In this document: positions 7,912 to 16,252 of the stretch, in pieces
How the letters are laid out: every line of letters begins with the position of its first letter
How positions within the stretch are numbered: the stretch's first letter is position 1
Position numbers and translations under genes: made by a program
The notes under the pieces: model-generated
What the model was told of the DNA's origin: nothing
The model's input: only the letters and a program-made list of their open reading frames with translations
The model's database searches: none
NCBI RefSeq assembly: GCF_003205195.1
Contig: NZ_QJRY01000005.1
Coordinates: forward strand, 310,001-374,000
DNA: 64,000 nucleotides
Origin: Peteryoungia wuzhouensis
GTDB taxonomy: Bacteria; Pseudomonadota; Alphaproteobacteria; Rhizobiales; Rhizobiaceae
Reading direction: 5' to 3'

Positions 7912-8768
7912 GCTACGACAAGACAGCCCTGATCAACCGCTACAAGTGGTATGAACTCGTCGGTATCTATGCCGGGATCGTGGTGTTTCTCACCTTTGTT
8001 CTGGCACCTTTCGTCGAAGGCTTCCTGGTCTCCCTGAAGCCGCTCAGTCAGCTCTTCTCGTCGCCTTATCGCTTCTGGCCGGAGAACGGATCGTTCGACG
8101 CCTATGTCACCATGTGGGACAGCGTTCCGGGTTTTGCGCGCTACATCTTCAACTCGTTCTTCATCTCGACGGTCGCCACCGTCATCGTCCTGATCCTGGT
8201 TGTGCCGGCAGCCTATGCGTTTGCCCGTTTCGAATTCAAGGGCAGCGGCCAGCTGCTTGGCGCTTTCCTTGCCGTCAACATGTTTTCCGGCGCCGTTTTG
8301 CTCATCCCGCTCTTCCGCCTGATGCGCTCGTTCGGCGTGCTCAATACCTATTTCGCCATGATCGTTCCGGGTGTGGCCTTCCTCATCCCGACGGCGATCT
8401 GGCTGCTGCGCACCTATATGATGCGCATTCCGCGCGAGCTGGAAGAAGCGGCCTATGTCGATGGCGCTGGCTATTTCTACACTTTCCGGCGCGTGGTCCT
8501 GCCTCTCGCCACGCCGGGTATTGCCGTGGTCGCCATCACGACCTTCATCGGCGCCTATGCCCAGCAGTTCATCTTCGCGCTCACCTTCAACTCCAAGACG
8601 GAATACATGCCGCTGCCGATCGGGTTGTTCGCCTATTTCGGCCGGCAGGAAGTCATCTGGAACGAGTTGATGGCCGCAAGCTTCGTCGGCATTGCACCGG
8701 CGATGATCGTGATCTTCTTCCTGCAGCGCTACCTCGTCAGCGGCCTGACCGCCGGGGCGATCAAATGA
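7908..8768 (+). CDS. CUT1 sugar ABC transporter, inner-membrane permease 2 (MalG-like)
   Basis: This 286-residue permease has six TM segments and the EAA loop EAAYVDGAGYFYTFRRVVLP. Its C-terminus, VSGLTAGAIK, is the usual MalG-family ending. It forms the heterodimeric channel with the preceding gene and is translationally coupled to it. The binding-protein gene follows after 60 bases. Confidence 0.92.
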   Translation: MSYDKTALINRYKWYELVGIYAGIVVFLTFVLAPFVEGFLVSLKPLSQLFSSPYRFWPENGSFDAYVTMWDSVPGFARYIFNSFFISTVATVIVLILVVPAAYAFARFEFKGSGQLLGAFLAVNMFSGAVLLIPLFRLMRSFGVLNTYFAMIVPGVAFLIPTAIWLLRTYMMRIPRELEEAAYVDGAGYFYTFRRVVLPLATPGIAVVAITTFIGAYAQQFIFALTFNSKTEYMPLPIGLFAYFGRQEVIWNELMAASFVGIAPAMIVIFFLQRYLVSGLTAGAIK

Positions 8769-8828
8769 GCTGCCAATAAAATTCGGGCCAACCGGACGCT
8801 TCAACCTGTCAACAAAGGGGAATTACCG

Positions 8829-10049
8829 ATGACGAAAAAACTGACCATGCTTGCAGGCTCGTTTGTCCTGCTGGCCAGCTCGGCACTCACCACGCTGGCT
8901 GCCGACCAGGAGATCTCCTGGATCTATTGCGGTGACAAGATCGACCCGATCCATGAGAAGTACATCAAGGAATGGGAAGGCAAGAACGAAGGCTGGAAGG
9001 TCACGCCCGAAGTCGTCGGTTGGGAACAATGCCAGGACAAGGCAACGACGCTCGCCGTCGCCGGAACGCCTGTTGCCATGGCCTATGTCGGTTCGCGCAC
9101 ACTGAAGGAATTCGCCCAGAACGACCTGATCGTTCCGGTTCCGATGACGGATGAGGAAAAGGCTTCCTACTATCCGAACATCGTCGACACCGTGACCTTC
9201 GAGGACACGCAGTGGGGCGTTCCGATCGCGTTTTCGACCAAGGCGCTCTACTGGAACAAGGACCTGTTCAAGGCTGCCGGCCTCGACCCGGAAACCCCGC
9301 CGAAGACCTGGGCTGAAGAAATCGCCTTCGCCAAGCAGATCAAGGAAAAGACCGGCACTGCCGGTTACGGCCTGCCGGCCAAGACCTTCGACAACACCAT
9401 GCACCAGTTCATGCACTGGGTTTACACCAACAATGGCAAGGTCATCGACGGCGACAAGATCGTCATCGACAGCCCGGAAGTGCTCGCAGCCCTGCAGGCC
9501 TACAAGGACATCACGCCTTACTCCGTCGAGGGTGCGACTGCCTATGAGCAGAACGAAATCCGCGCCATCTTCCTCGACGGCAAGGTCGGCATGATCCAGG
9601 CCGGCTCGGGCGCTGCTGCCCGTCTGAAGGAAACCAAGATCAACTGGGGTGTCGCCGCTCTGCCGCTCGGCCCATCCGCCAAGGGTGAAGGCACGCTGCT
9701 GATCACCGACAGCCTGGCCGTGTTCAAGGGTTCGGGCGTCGAGGAAAAGGCAACCGAATTCGCCAAGTACATCACCTCGACCGACATCCAGCACGAATAC
9801 GAACTGCAGGGAGGCGCCGGCCTCACCCCGCTTCGTCCGGGCCCGGTTGTCGACGAGTTCGTCAAGGCAGACCCGTCGTGGAAGCCGTTCATCGACGGCA
9901 TCGCCTTCGGTGGCCCCGAGCCGCTCTTCACCGACTACAAGGGCTTCCAGAACGTCATGATCGAAATGGTCCAGTCGGTTGTCACCGGCAAGGCCGAACC
10001 GGAAGCTGCCCTGAAAAAGGCTGCCGGCGAACTCGAGCAGTACAAGTAA
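8829..10049 (+). CDS. Sugar ABC transporter periplasmic substrate-binding protein
   Basis: A 406-residue family-1 extracellular solute-binding protein. The signal peptide is about 24 residues: MTKK, a hydrophobic core, then cleavage near TTLA-ADQ. AGGGGAATTACC precedes the ATG. It delivers sugar to the two permeases encoded just upstream. Codon use is strongly biased (GCC, CTG, AAG), as expected for a highly expressed binding protein. A stable hairpin directly downstream separates it from the ATPase gene and probably sets its mRNA level above that of the ATPase. Substrate by context: amino sugar or chitobiose. Confidence 0.92.
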   Translation: MTKKLTMLAGSFVLLASSALTTLAADQEISWIYCGDKIDPIHEKYIKEWEGKNEGWKVTPEVVGWEQCQDKATTLAVAGTPVAMAYVGSRTLKEFAQNDLIVPVPMTDEEKASYYPNIVDTVTFEDTQWGVPIAFSTKALYWNKDLFKAAGLDPETPPKTWAEEIAFAKQIKEKTGTAGYGLPAKTFDNTMHQFMHWVYTNNGKVIDGDKIVIDSPEVLAALQAYKDITPYSVEGATAYEQNEIRAIFLDGKVGMIQAGSGAAARLKETKINWGVAALPLGPSAKGEGTLLITDSLAVFKGSGVEEKATEFAKYITSTDIQHEYELQGGAGLTPLRPGPVVDEFVKADPSWKPFIDGIAFGGPEPLFTDYKGFQNVMIEMVQSVVTGKAEPEAALKKAAGELEQYK

Positions 10050-10067
10050 TCTCGGCAAACCGAGGCT

Positions 10068-10095
10068 CCGCGGGCCGGTTTCGGCCCGCGGTTTT
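10068..10095 (+). terminator. Intercistronic stem-loop after the binding-protein gene
   Basis: CCGCGGGCC at 10068-10076 pairs perfectly with GGCCCGCGG at 10083-10091 across a 6-nt loop and is followed by TTTT. It lies 19 bp after the binding-protein stop. It can act as a partial terminator and as a 3' mRNA stabiliser, with the ATPase gene downstream receiving less transcription. Confidence 0.75.
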
Positions 10096-10151
10096 CGATT
10101 GATGATGAACTTGCCGGTCCAGTTGTTGGCCGGCACGCGGGGACAGAAGTC

Positions 10152-11282
10152 GTGGGTCAGCTATTTCTCAACAAGGTGCGAAAGTCGTTCGGACATTTCG
10201 AGGTGATCAAGGGGGTCAACCTCGAGGTGAATGACGGCGAGTTCGTCGTCTTTGTCGGTCCCTCGGGCTGTGGCAAGTCCACGCTTTTGAGGATGATCGC
10301 GGGTCTTGATGACACCACCGACGGCGACCTCGTCATTGACGGTGAGCGGGTCAACGACAAGCCGCCGGTCGAGCGCGGCATCGCCATGGTCTTCCAGTCC
10401 TACGCGCTCTATCCGCATATGTCCGTCTTCGAGAACATCGCGTTCCCGCTGCGTGTCGAGAAGCTTCCCGAAGAGACCATCCGGCAGAAGGTCGGCGCGG
10501 TTGCCAAGATCCTGCAGCTCGAGCAGCGCCTTCAGCAGCGCCCCGGCATGTTGTCGGGCGGCCAGCGGCAGCGCGTTGCAATCGGTCGTGCCATCGTGCG
10601 CGAGCCGAAGATTTTCCTGTTCGACGAGCCGCTGTCGAACCTTGATGCGGCCCTTCGCGCCGACATGCGCATCGAGTTGACCAAGCTGCATCGCGACCTG
10701 CAGGCAACGATGATCTATGTCACGCATGACCAGATCGAGGCCATGACCATGGCCGACCGGATCGTCGTGCTGAATGCCGGCAACATCGCCCAGGTGGGGG
10801 CGCCGCTTGAGCTTTATCACAAGCCGCAGAACACCTTCGTCGCCGGCTTCATCGGCAATCCGAAGATGAATTTCGTGCCGGTTACCTGCGTCGGTGTCGA
10901 GGCAAATGGCGTGACCATCTCTTACGAGGGCCAGACGGCACTGATCCCGGTCGACGGCCGTTCCGATCTCATCGGAAAGCCCCTGACACTCGGCATTCGC
11001 CCCGAGCATACGCGCCTCAGCGATGGCGACATCAATATCATGGTCACGCCCGCCGTCATCGAGCGGCTTGGCATCAACACGATCGCCTATGCGGCGCTTC
11101 CCAATGGCGAACCCTATTGCGCGCTTCTGCCGGGCTCGGCGCCGGTCAGAGCAGAACAGCCGATGACGACAGGCATCATGGCGGCGGATTGCCACCTTTT
11201 CGACGCTGACGGCCAGGCGCTTGAGCGTCGGATCGACTGGCGCACGCTCGACCTCCCGGCATCGGTCACCGCTGCCGAATAA
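10152..11282 (+). CDS. CUT1 sugar ABC transporter ATP-binding protein (MsmK/UgpC type)
   Basis: The 376-residue ATPase has Walker [10 protein letters not shown] at 36-44, the ABC signature LSGGQRQR, Walker [12 protein letters not shown], the switch His in VTHD, and C-terminal TOBE/regulatory domains (from about 240). It energises the permease pair of this operon. The start is GTG at 10152, which gives the usual N-terminus of this family. It is the last gene of the operon and is followed by a strong terminator. Confidence 0.93.
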   Translation: MGQLFLNKVRKSFGHFEVIKGVNLEVNDGEFVVFVGPSGCGKSTLLRMIAGLDDTTDGDLVIDGERVNDKPPVERGIAMVFQSYALYPHMSVFENIAFPLRVEKLPEETIRQKVGAVAKILQLEQRLQQRPGMLSGGQRQRVAIGRAIVREPKIFLFDEPLSNLDAALRADMRIELTKLHRDLQATMIYVTHDQIEAMTMADRIVVLNAGNIAQVGAPLELYHKPQNTFVAGFIGNPKMNFVPVTCVGVEANGVTISYEGQTALIPVDGRSDLIGKPLTLGIRPEHTRLSDGDINIMVTPAVIERLGINTIAYAALPNGEPYCALLPGSAPVRAEQPMTTGIMAADCHLFDADGQALERRIDWRTLDLPASVTAAE

Positions 11283-11308
11283 GTCTCCTCCCGGCCAAGG
11301 CCACGCCT

Positions 11309-11335
11309 GGTCCGCCCCTCGGGCGGACCTTTTTT
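11309..11335 (+). terminator. Intrinsic terminator of the sugar-ABC operon
   Basis: GGTCCGCCC (11309-11317) pairs perfectly with GGGCGGACC (11321-11329) over a 3-nt loop, followed by six T. It lies 26 bp after the ATPase stop. Confidence 0.93.
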
Positions 11336-11355
11336 GTGGGCGGATGGGGGCGGCG

Positions 11356-11790
11356 CTAATCCGGGAAACCGTCGAATTGCGGGAGATCGTCGAGGATGTC
11401 GTACCAGGGCGCCTTTGAGCCGACGAAAATGTGCATCGAAGGTTTCATCGACGGGGCATCGATCAAGGTCCCCATCGGCACATGCACTTTCACCGTGCCC
11501 TTCTCCGCAATCCAGGAATAGACGAGCGAGCCGCAGGTTCGGCAATGCATGTCGTGGATGCCGTCGGGATCGCCATGGCGGAAGAGGCTTTCCCGTCCCT
11601 CCGTCACCTCGAAATCCTCGACCGCGACGCCGGCAATCGGCTTGAAGGCCGCGCCGGTCGTTCGGCGGCATTTCGCGCAGTGGCAGTTGAGCGCGTAGAG
11701 GAACCGGTCCGCCACCGTGTAGGTGACGGCGCCGCACATGCAGCCGCCGCGCAGCCGCCGCAATCCCTGCAACTGCTTGTGCTCAGTCAT
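11356..11790 (-). CDS. GFA/CENP-V family zinc-binding protein
   Basis: This 144-residue protein has the full cysteine pattern of the GFA fold: CxC at 17-19, CxCxxC at 36-41 and CxxC at 83-86, which bind two zinc ions. The family is named after a glutathione-dependent formaldehyde-activating enzyme, but most members have no proven activity, and formaldehyde use should not be assumed here. I chose the ATG at 11788-11790 because GGAGG stands just upstream. It stands alone, convergent with the ABC operon. Confidence 0.85.
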   Translation of the reverse strand: MTEHKQLQGLRRLRGGCMCGAVTYTVADRFLYALNCHCAKCRRTTGAAFKPIAGVAVEDFEVTEGRESLFRHGDPDGIHDMHCRTCGSLVYSWIAEKGTVKVHVPMGTLIDAPSMKPSMHIFVGSKAPWYDILDDLPQFDGFPD

Positions 11791-11833
11791 GATTGCCTCC
11801 CGTGTCGAGACAAAGGATCTCGCTGTGGGAGCA

Positions 11834-12223
11834 CTATGCTGCCGAGCGAATGTCCGTCGCCGCGAAATCTTTACCCTTGAATAGCAGCGGTTCGTCCAGA
11901 TCCTTGGCAAGAGCGTAGGCGAAGCAGTCGCCGAAATTCAAGCCGGCTTTGTGCCGGCCCTTGCCGAAATCGAGAAATGCCTGCCGGGCGAGATTGCCCT
12001 GCTCGACGGTCACTGGCTCGATGATGATTGCTGCACGGCGGATGAAGGTATCGACCTGCCGCATTCCGTCGGGCCCGAGCTGCTTTTCAATCACCATGGA
12101 TAGTTCGAGATAGTTTGCCACGCTCATCCGCGTTATTGCCGCGCCGTGGATCCGTTGCGTGAAATCGGTAGCCTCCGGTTCGCCATAGAAAATCGCGACC
12201 ATGGCCGATGTGTCCACGATCAT
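11834..12223 (-). CDS. vapC: VapC-type PIN-domain ribonuclease toxin
   Basis: A 129-residue PIN domain protein. The four acidic metal-binding residues are visible: D4 (VDTSA), E40 (NYLEL), D99 (NFGDCFAYALA) and a C-terminal Asp near 119. VapC toxins cleave tRNA or rRNA when freed from VapB. Its ATG overlaps the vapB stop by four bases, the standard antitoxin-first arrangement. It looks intact. Confidence 0.92.
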   Translation of the reverse strand: MIVDTSAMVAIFYGEPEATDFTQRIHGAAITRMSVANYLELSMVIEKQLGPDGMRQVDTFIRRAAIIIEPVTVEQGNLARQAFLDFGKGRHKAGLNFGDCFAYALAKDLDEPLLFKGKDFAATDIRSAA

Positions 12224-12468
12224 TTCGGCAGGCCATCTGCGTCATAGAGCAGATCGGCGTGATCGGCGTAAGGCTGCTTGAGGTGGGCTGCGGCCCGGTT
12301 CGCGATCGTCAAAAGCTCGTCGATGGAAGCCTTGCCTTTCTGCTTCTCAATTTGCGCGTAGCGCTCGCGAAGAGCATCGGTGACAACACGGCTCATGCTC
12401 TGCCCGGTGGCTGCCGCGATCGCCTGAGCGAGGCGATGCGCTTCGGGATCCTTTATGTTGAGACTCAT
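12220..12468 (-). CDS. vapB: VapB-type antitoxin (PSK/Rv0623-like)
   Basis: The 82-residue protein has a predicted N-terminal DNA-binding part (SLNIKDPEAHRLA...SMSRVVTDAL) and a C-terminal tail that should wrap VapC. The family normally neutralises its toxin and represses the operon. It lies directly upstream of vapC with a 4-base overlap. Direct repeats just upstream of its start are candidate operators. Confidence 0.9.
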   Translation of the reverse strand: MSLNIKDPEAHRLAQAIAAATGQSMSRVVTDALRERYAQIEKQKGKASIDELLTIANRAAAHLKQPYADHADLLYDADGLPK

Positions 12469-12482
12469 GGCGCATCACTCCA

Positions 12483-12516
12483 TTCTACCAAGGTGGCGAG
12501 AGTTCTACCATTCTAG
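12483..12516 (-). promoter_or_regulatory. Direct repeats upstream of vapBC, candidate autoregulatory operator
   Basis: TTCTACCA occurs at 12483-12490 and 12503-12510, 20 bp apart, and CCATTCTA occurs at 12480-12487 and 12508-12515. They lie 12-48 bp before the vapB start, so they could overlap the promoter. Two DNA turns between copies fits binding of a VapBC oligomer on one face. Inference. Confidence 0.4.
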
Positions 12517-12628
12517 TCGACTTCCTGGCTGTTTCAAAGCGTCGACGTGGCGGCTGCAGATTCCTCGGCGAGAGAACTTGCACAGGGCGCCTGACGGCTC
12601 CGCCTCAGGAGATTTTTGCGCCGAGTTA

Positions 12629-13729
12629 CTACCACACCAGCCCACGGGCCGCGACCTCTTCCACGCGGGTGACGAACCCGTCGCGGTGGAAGGTCATGAT
12701 GCCGAAGAGGTTGGAGACGACGCAGGTGTGATTGGGGATGATCCGGACCTTGTCGCCGATCTCAGGGCGACGTCCGCTCACCTTCGACAGATCTACCGTG
12801 CCGTGTTCTTCCGAGAGCCCGCTGATGACCGCTTCCGGATAGTCGACGATCATCCCGTAGTCGGAAAAGCCGAGGAGGTCGGAGGTGAGCGCCTTGGAAC
12901 CGGCATCGAGAATGGCCCGGTCCGGGGTTGGCCGAGACACGACGGTGGCCAGGATGTGCATGGCGCAGTCATCAAGGCTGCAGTGGCCCGAGCGTGCCAT
13001 GGCGCGGTCATTATAGACATAAGTACCGGCGCGATGTTCGGTCGCCGTGGTCACCTTGTGGGCCGAAAAAAGGCTCGGGGTGCCACCGTTCGAGACGATC
13101 GGGCAGGGGATACCACGGGCGGAGAGGCCCGCGATCGTTGCTGCAAAGAAGGCTTCGACAGCGTCTTCGCTGTCGGCCTTGGGATAGGTCAGGATGCCGC
13201 CGAAGGTCAGCCCTGGGGCTGCCGCAATCATCTCGGCAAGCGCGATGGCCGCTTCCGGAGACTGCACGCCGCAGCGTCCGCCGCCCGTGTCGCATTCGAC
13301 GAGAACGGTCAGCGGGCGCGATTGAGAAAAGGCGCAGGAGAGACCGCGAACGGTGATTTCGCTGTCGGCCACGACCTTCAGGCCCGATATGCGCGTATTC
13401 AGGTCGACGAGGCGCTTGTGCTTTTCGCTGCCGAGAATGTTGAATGTGATCAGCAGGTCTTCGAAGCCGGCATCGGCGAAAACTTCGGCTTCCGTGATCT
13501 TCTGGCAGTTGATGCCTTTTGCACCGGCCGCAACCTGCCGGGCAGCGATGGCCGGGATCTTGTGCGTCTTGATGTGCGGGCGAAAGGCGATGCCGTGTCC
13601 GTCCATGTAGGACTGGACACGGGCGATGTTGGCCTCGAGCTTCGTCTCGTCGATCAGCGGCAGGGGCGTGGAGAGGTCCCGGATGGGCTGGCCGACCTGC
13701 GGGCGCGGGGCGGGGAGGGGATAGGTCAT
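12629..13729 (-). CDS. D-threonine aldolase / D-serine dehydratase-like PLP enzyme (DSD1 family)
   Basis: A 366-residue fold-type III PLP enzyme. The PLP lysine is in RPHIKTHK (Lys54). The C-terminal NHTC has the His-x-Cys metal pair of D-serine dehydratases and D-threonine aldolases. The family cleaves or dehydrates D-3-hydroxy amino acids; dehydration yields an enamine such as 2-aminoacrylate. The last gene of a leftward operon, its ATG shares one base with the stop of the M81 peptidase gene (TGATG). RidA, encoded on the other side of the divergent promoter, would clear the enamine. The exact substrate is unknown. Confidence 0.87.
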   Translation of the reverse strand: MTYPLPAPRPQVGQPIRDLSTPLPLIDETKLEANIARVQSYMDGHGIAFRPHIKTHKIPAIAARQVAAGAKGINCQKITEAEVFADAGFEDLLITFNILGSEKHKRLVDLNTRISGLKVVADSEITVRGLSCAFSQSRPLTVLVECDTGGGRCGVQSPEAAIALAEMIAAAPGLTFGGILTYPKADSEDAVEAFFAATIAGLSARGIPCPIVSNGGTPSLFSAHKVTTATEHRAGTYVYNDRAMARSGHCSLDDCAMHILATVVSRPTPDRAILDAGSKALTSDLLGFSDYGMIVDYPEAVISGLSEEHGTVDLSKVSGRRPEIGDKVRIIPNHTCVVSNLFGIMTFHRDGFVTRVEEVAARGLVW

Positions 13730-15210
13730 CAGGCAGCCTCGCTGTCTTCAGGCGCGCCATGCGGATCGGCCATGATCGGCCAGATGTCGCGACGCACGTG
13801 GCGGTAGGCCGTCTTGGCCGGATTGTTGGGATAGGGCGAGCCTGCCGCGCAGTAAAGGATCTCGGAGGCGATCTTGGAAAAGGCCGCGTAGAAGTGGTTG
13901 GTCGACTTGATGACCAGCATATGTTTCGTGGTCGGGTCGATGCCGAGCGCCGTAAAGAGCGAGGGGTCGTAGCTCTGCACGCGCACGCTCGACAGCACGA
14001 TGTCGATGCCGGCGAAATGGATATGGGCGGCATCGCCGAAGGGGGCGATGCTGTCGCCGAAGCGCATCTCGGCGGCGGGCACCACCTTCATCACCTTCAC
14101 CAGCCCGTCGACCGGGTTGCCTGTGCCGGGCGCCGATTTCGCGCCGAAGCGCAGCGGGATCTCGGCGCCTGCGCCGGCCGCCATGCAGATCTGCACTGCG
14201 ATCGGGTCCCAAATCATGCCGACTGCCGCGTTTGTAACACCACGCGCCAGCATTTCCTCGAGGATGACGGTCGCATCGCCCGCCGTGCCGCCACCGGGAT
14301 TGTCCCACATGTCGGCGATGACGACCGGACCTTTCGCGATGGCGAGCGCCTGGTCGATCGCGGACTTCTCATCGATCTGCGGCATCATGAAGGTGCCGCG
14401 CTTGGAGAACAGCTCAAGCCCCAGTTCCCGGGCAAGTGCCTCGCCCTTGGCTTTGTTGCCGTCGGTCACGGCGATGGTTTTCGTCCCCATTTCCGGAACA
14501 TCGCCGGCCATGAATCCATGGATGACGGAGAGAGAAAGGACATCGGCTTCTGCCGCTTCGATGGCCATAAGCCTGTCAACAAAGCTGCGCATCGGCTCGC
14601 GCGATGTCGGGAAGACGTCGATCATCCGGCAGTCGAACACCGACATGACCGGCTTGACGCGGCCCTCCAGCGTGTCGACGGCAATGCGCCAGAGATCTTC
14701 GGCACGATCGACGAAGTCGATGTGCGGGAATTCCTTGAAGACGACGAAGAAATCTGCGGCGGCAACCCGCTTTGCGGTCAGGTGGCTGTGCGGATCGAGT
14801 TCGGCGCAGAGCAGGATGTCGGGGCCGATGATGTCCCGGATACGTGTCAGCAGATCGCCTTCCGGATCCATATAGCCGTCAGCGACCATGGCGCCATGCA
14901 GACCGAGCACGACCGCATCGACCGGCATGGCTGCCTTCAACTGATCGAGGATCTCGTCGCGCAGTCCCTCATAGGTCTGGCGGTTGACCAGACCTGCCGG
15001 ATCCGCCCAGGTCGCGGTGCCCTCGATCAGCGTCCAACCCTTCTGGGCACAGACCTTGCGCCCCACGGTGATCGGCGCGGTGCACAGCGTCGGGGTCGCC
15101 GGGTGCTGTCCGGGTGCGGCGTAGAGCGATTCCTCGAAGGCGCGCCGGTCAATGCAGATCGGGGAAAAGGTGTTGGTTTCCGTTGCAAGCGCTGCAGTGA
15201 AGATGCGCAA
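13729..15210 (-). CDS. M81 family metallopeptidase (MlrC-like), copy 1
   Basis: The 493-residue protein belongs to the MlrC/M81 family, whose founding member hydrolyses linearised microcystin. Family features are the N-terminal RIFTAALATETNTFSP, a central HGAMVADGYMDPEGD and a DPHSH metal-site region; the C-terminal DUF1485-like part follows. I place the start at TTG (15208-15210) because GGAGG stands 8 bases upstream and the family N-terminus begins there; the in-frame ATG further upstream adds unrelated residues. It lies between the NTF2-like gene and the DSD1 gene. The second copy at 19913 is clearly divergent in sequence, so the two may act on different bonds. Confidence 0.85.
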   Translation of the reverse strand: MRIFTAALATETNTFSPICIDRRAFEESLYAAPGQHPATPTLCTAPITVGRKVCAQKGWTLIEGTATWADPAGLVNRQTYEGLRDEILDQLKAAMPVDAVVLGLHGAMVADGYMDPEGDLLTRIRDIIGPDILLCAELDPHSHLTAKRVAAADFFVVFKEFPHIDFVDRAEDLWRIAVDTLEGRVKPVMSVFDCRMIDVFPTSREPMRSFVDRLMAIEAAEADVLSLSVIHGFMAGDVPEMGTKTIAVTDGNKAKGEALARELGLELFSKRGTFMMPQIDEKSAIDQALAIAKGPVVIADMWDNPGGGTAGDATVILEEMLARGVTNAAVGMIWDPIAVQICMAAGAGAEIPLRFGAKSAPGTGNPVDGLVKVMKVVPAAEMRFGDSIAPFGDAAHIHFAGIDIVLSSVRVQSYDPSLFTALGIDPTTKHMLVIKSTNHFYAAFSKIASEILYCAAGSPYPNNPAKTAYRHVRRDIWPIMADPHGAPEDSEAA

Positions 15211-15245
15211 GGGTCGACCTCCGGGTGGGATGGACGTGGCAGCCT

Positions 15246-15737
15246 TTACAGCGTGCCCATCGGATTGGGCAGATAGCCGGTAAAGCCGGAGATTTTCCAG
15301 TGCCCCTCGTGCAGGCGGCAATAATAGAGTGTCTGCCAGCGCATAACATCCAGCGTGCCGTCCGCCTTCTTGATGCCGCCGTCGAACTTCTTGCGCACGA
15401 GCGCCGTCTCACCGGAGATTTCAATCTCTTCCAGGGTGGTCGTGGTAAAGATCGCCGTGCGCGGGTCTTCGCCATAGGTTCCTGCGGCGAAATCCTTGGC
15501 CTGGTTCAGCCATTCGTCGCGATAGGCGGCAAGATTGGGGAAGGCAAGGCGCCAGTTGTCGGGGTTCGGATCGCGATTGCCGTTGATGCCGATGAAGCCT
15601 TCCTCAACGAAATCACCTGCCACTATGCTCCAGTCTGCCGCGAGAAAAGCATCGATGTCGCGCGGTACCAGCATCTCCCAGATCGCGTGGCGGGCGGTGT
15701 CGGATGTCGGGAATGGATTGAGAAAAGGATCGCGCAT
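15246..15737 (-). CDS. NTF2/SnoaL-like small protein
   Basis: This 163-residue protein is probably a cone-shaped NTF2-like fold: an N-terminal helix, then strands with LVRKKFDGGIKKADG and a C-terminal WQTLYYCRLHEGHWKISGF, the typical final beta hairpin. It has no signal peptide. Such proteins serve as small hydrolases, isomerases or binding subunits; none can be chosen here. It is the first gene of the leftward arm of the divergon, 35 bases before the M81 gene. Confidence 0.7.
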   Translation of the reverse strand: MRDPFLNPFPTSDTARHAIWEMLVPRDIDAFLAADWSIVAGDFVEEGFIGINGNRDPNPDNWRLAFPNLAAYRDEWLNQAKDFAAGTYGEDPRTAIFTTTTLEEIEISGETALVRKKFDGGIKKADGTLDVMRWQTLYYCRLHEGHWKISGFTGYLPNPMGTL

Positions 15738-15849
15738 TTCATCCCTGCCTTTAAATTCTTTTCATGAATTCCGATTTTGTCTGGTCAAAATCCGTTTTCT
15801 GTGGTGGTTTGTCAACGATTGACGAAAATAATTTGCATAAGAGGGCCTG
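15738..15849. promoter_or_regulatory. Central control region of the M81/DSD1-RidA/RpiR divergon
   Basis: All ten genes of the divergon are read away from this 112-bp AT-rich gap. It contains GTCAA-CGA-TTGAC at 15811-15823 (a 13-bp spaced palindrome), CGAAAATAATTTGC at 15823-15836 before ridA, and GAAAAGAATTT on the minus strand at 15753-15763 before the leftward arm, next to TTCATGAA. The GAAAAnAATT words on both sides fit one regulator, most simply the RpiR protein encoded in the rightward arm, controlling both arms. Confidence 0.5.
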
Positions 15850-16236
15850 ATGACGATCAAGCGTTACGGTGCGGAAAAGGCGGGAGCGGGCGGCCAGAGG
15901 CTGCCGTTTGCGCGGGCGGTCGAGGCGGATGGCTGGCTTCATGTCTCGGGCCAGGTCGCGATGGAAGACGGCGAGATCATCCCGGGCGGTATCATCGAGC
16001 AGACCCACAAGACCATCGCCAATGTACTCGCCATTCTCGACGAGGCCGGATACGGCGTCGAGCATGTGGTGCGCTGCGGCGTGTGGCTCGACGATCCCCG
16101 CGATTTCTGGACCTTCAACAAGATCTACCAGCAGTATTTCGGTGAGCACCCGCCAGCGCGGGCCTGCGTTCAGGCCTCGATGATGGTCGATTGCAAGGTC
16201 GAGATTGACTGCATAGCTTACAAACCCTCGAAATAG
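15850..16236 (+). CDS. RidA family (YjgF/UK114) enamine/imine deaminase
   Basis: The 128-residue protein carries the RidA substrate-binding arginine in PPARACVQ (R104) and the family C-terminus VEIDCIAYKP. RidA proteins hydrolyse reactive enamines and imines, such as 2-aminoacrylate, made by PLP enzymes. It is the first rightward gene, opposite an operon encoding a D-hydroxy-amino-acid PLP enzyme, which makes a joint role plausible. This branch (with ACVQ) is not strictly the archetypal RidA group and could be specialised. The RpiR gene follows 16 bases later. Confidence 0.88.
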   Translation: MTIKRYGAEKAGAGGQRLPFARAVEADGWLHVSGQVAMEDGEIIPGGIIEQTHKTIANVLAILDEAGYGVEHVVRCGVWLDDPRDFWTFNKIYQQYFGEHPPARACVQASMMVDCKVEIDCIAYKPSK

Positions 16237-16252
16237 CTGAGGGATAACGGCA

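Noticed and set aside
12455-13807. A 450-codon rightward frame opposite the DSD1 gene
   Set aside because: It crosses the vapBC promoter region and is antisense to a gene with a clear PLP motif.
15211-15321. ATG-started longer form of the first M81 protein
   Set aside because: It would overlap the NTF2-like gene and add residues without family similarity; TTG with GGAGG gives the standard N-terminus.
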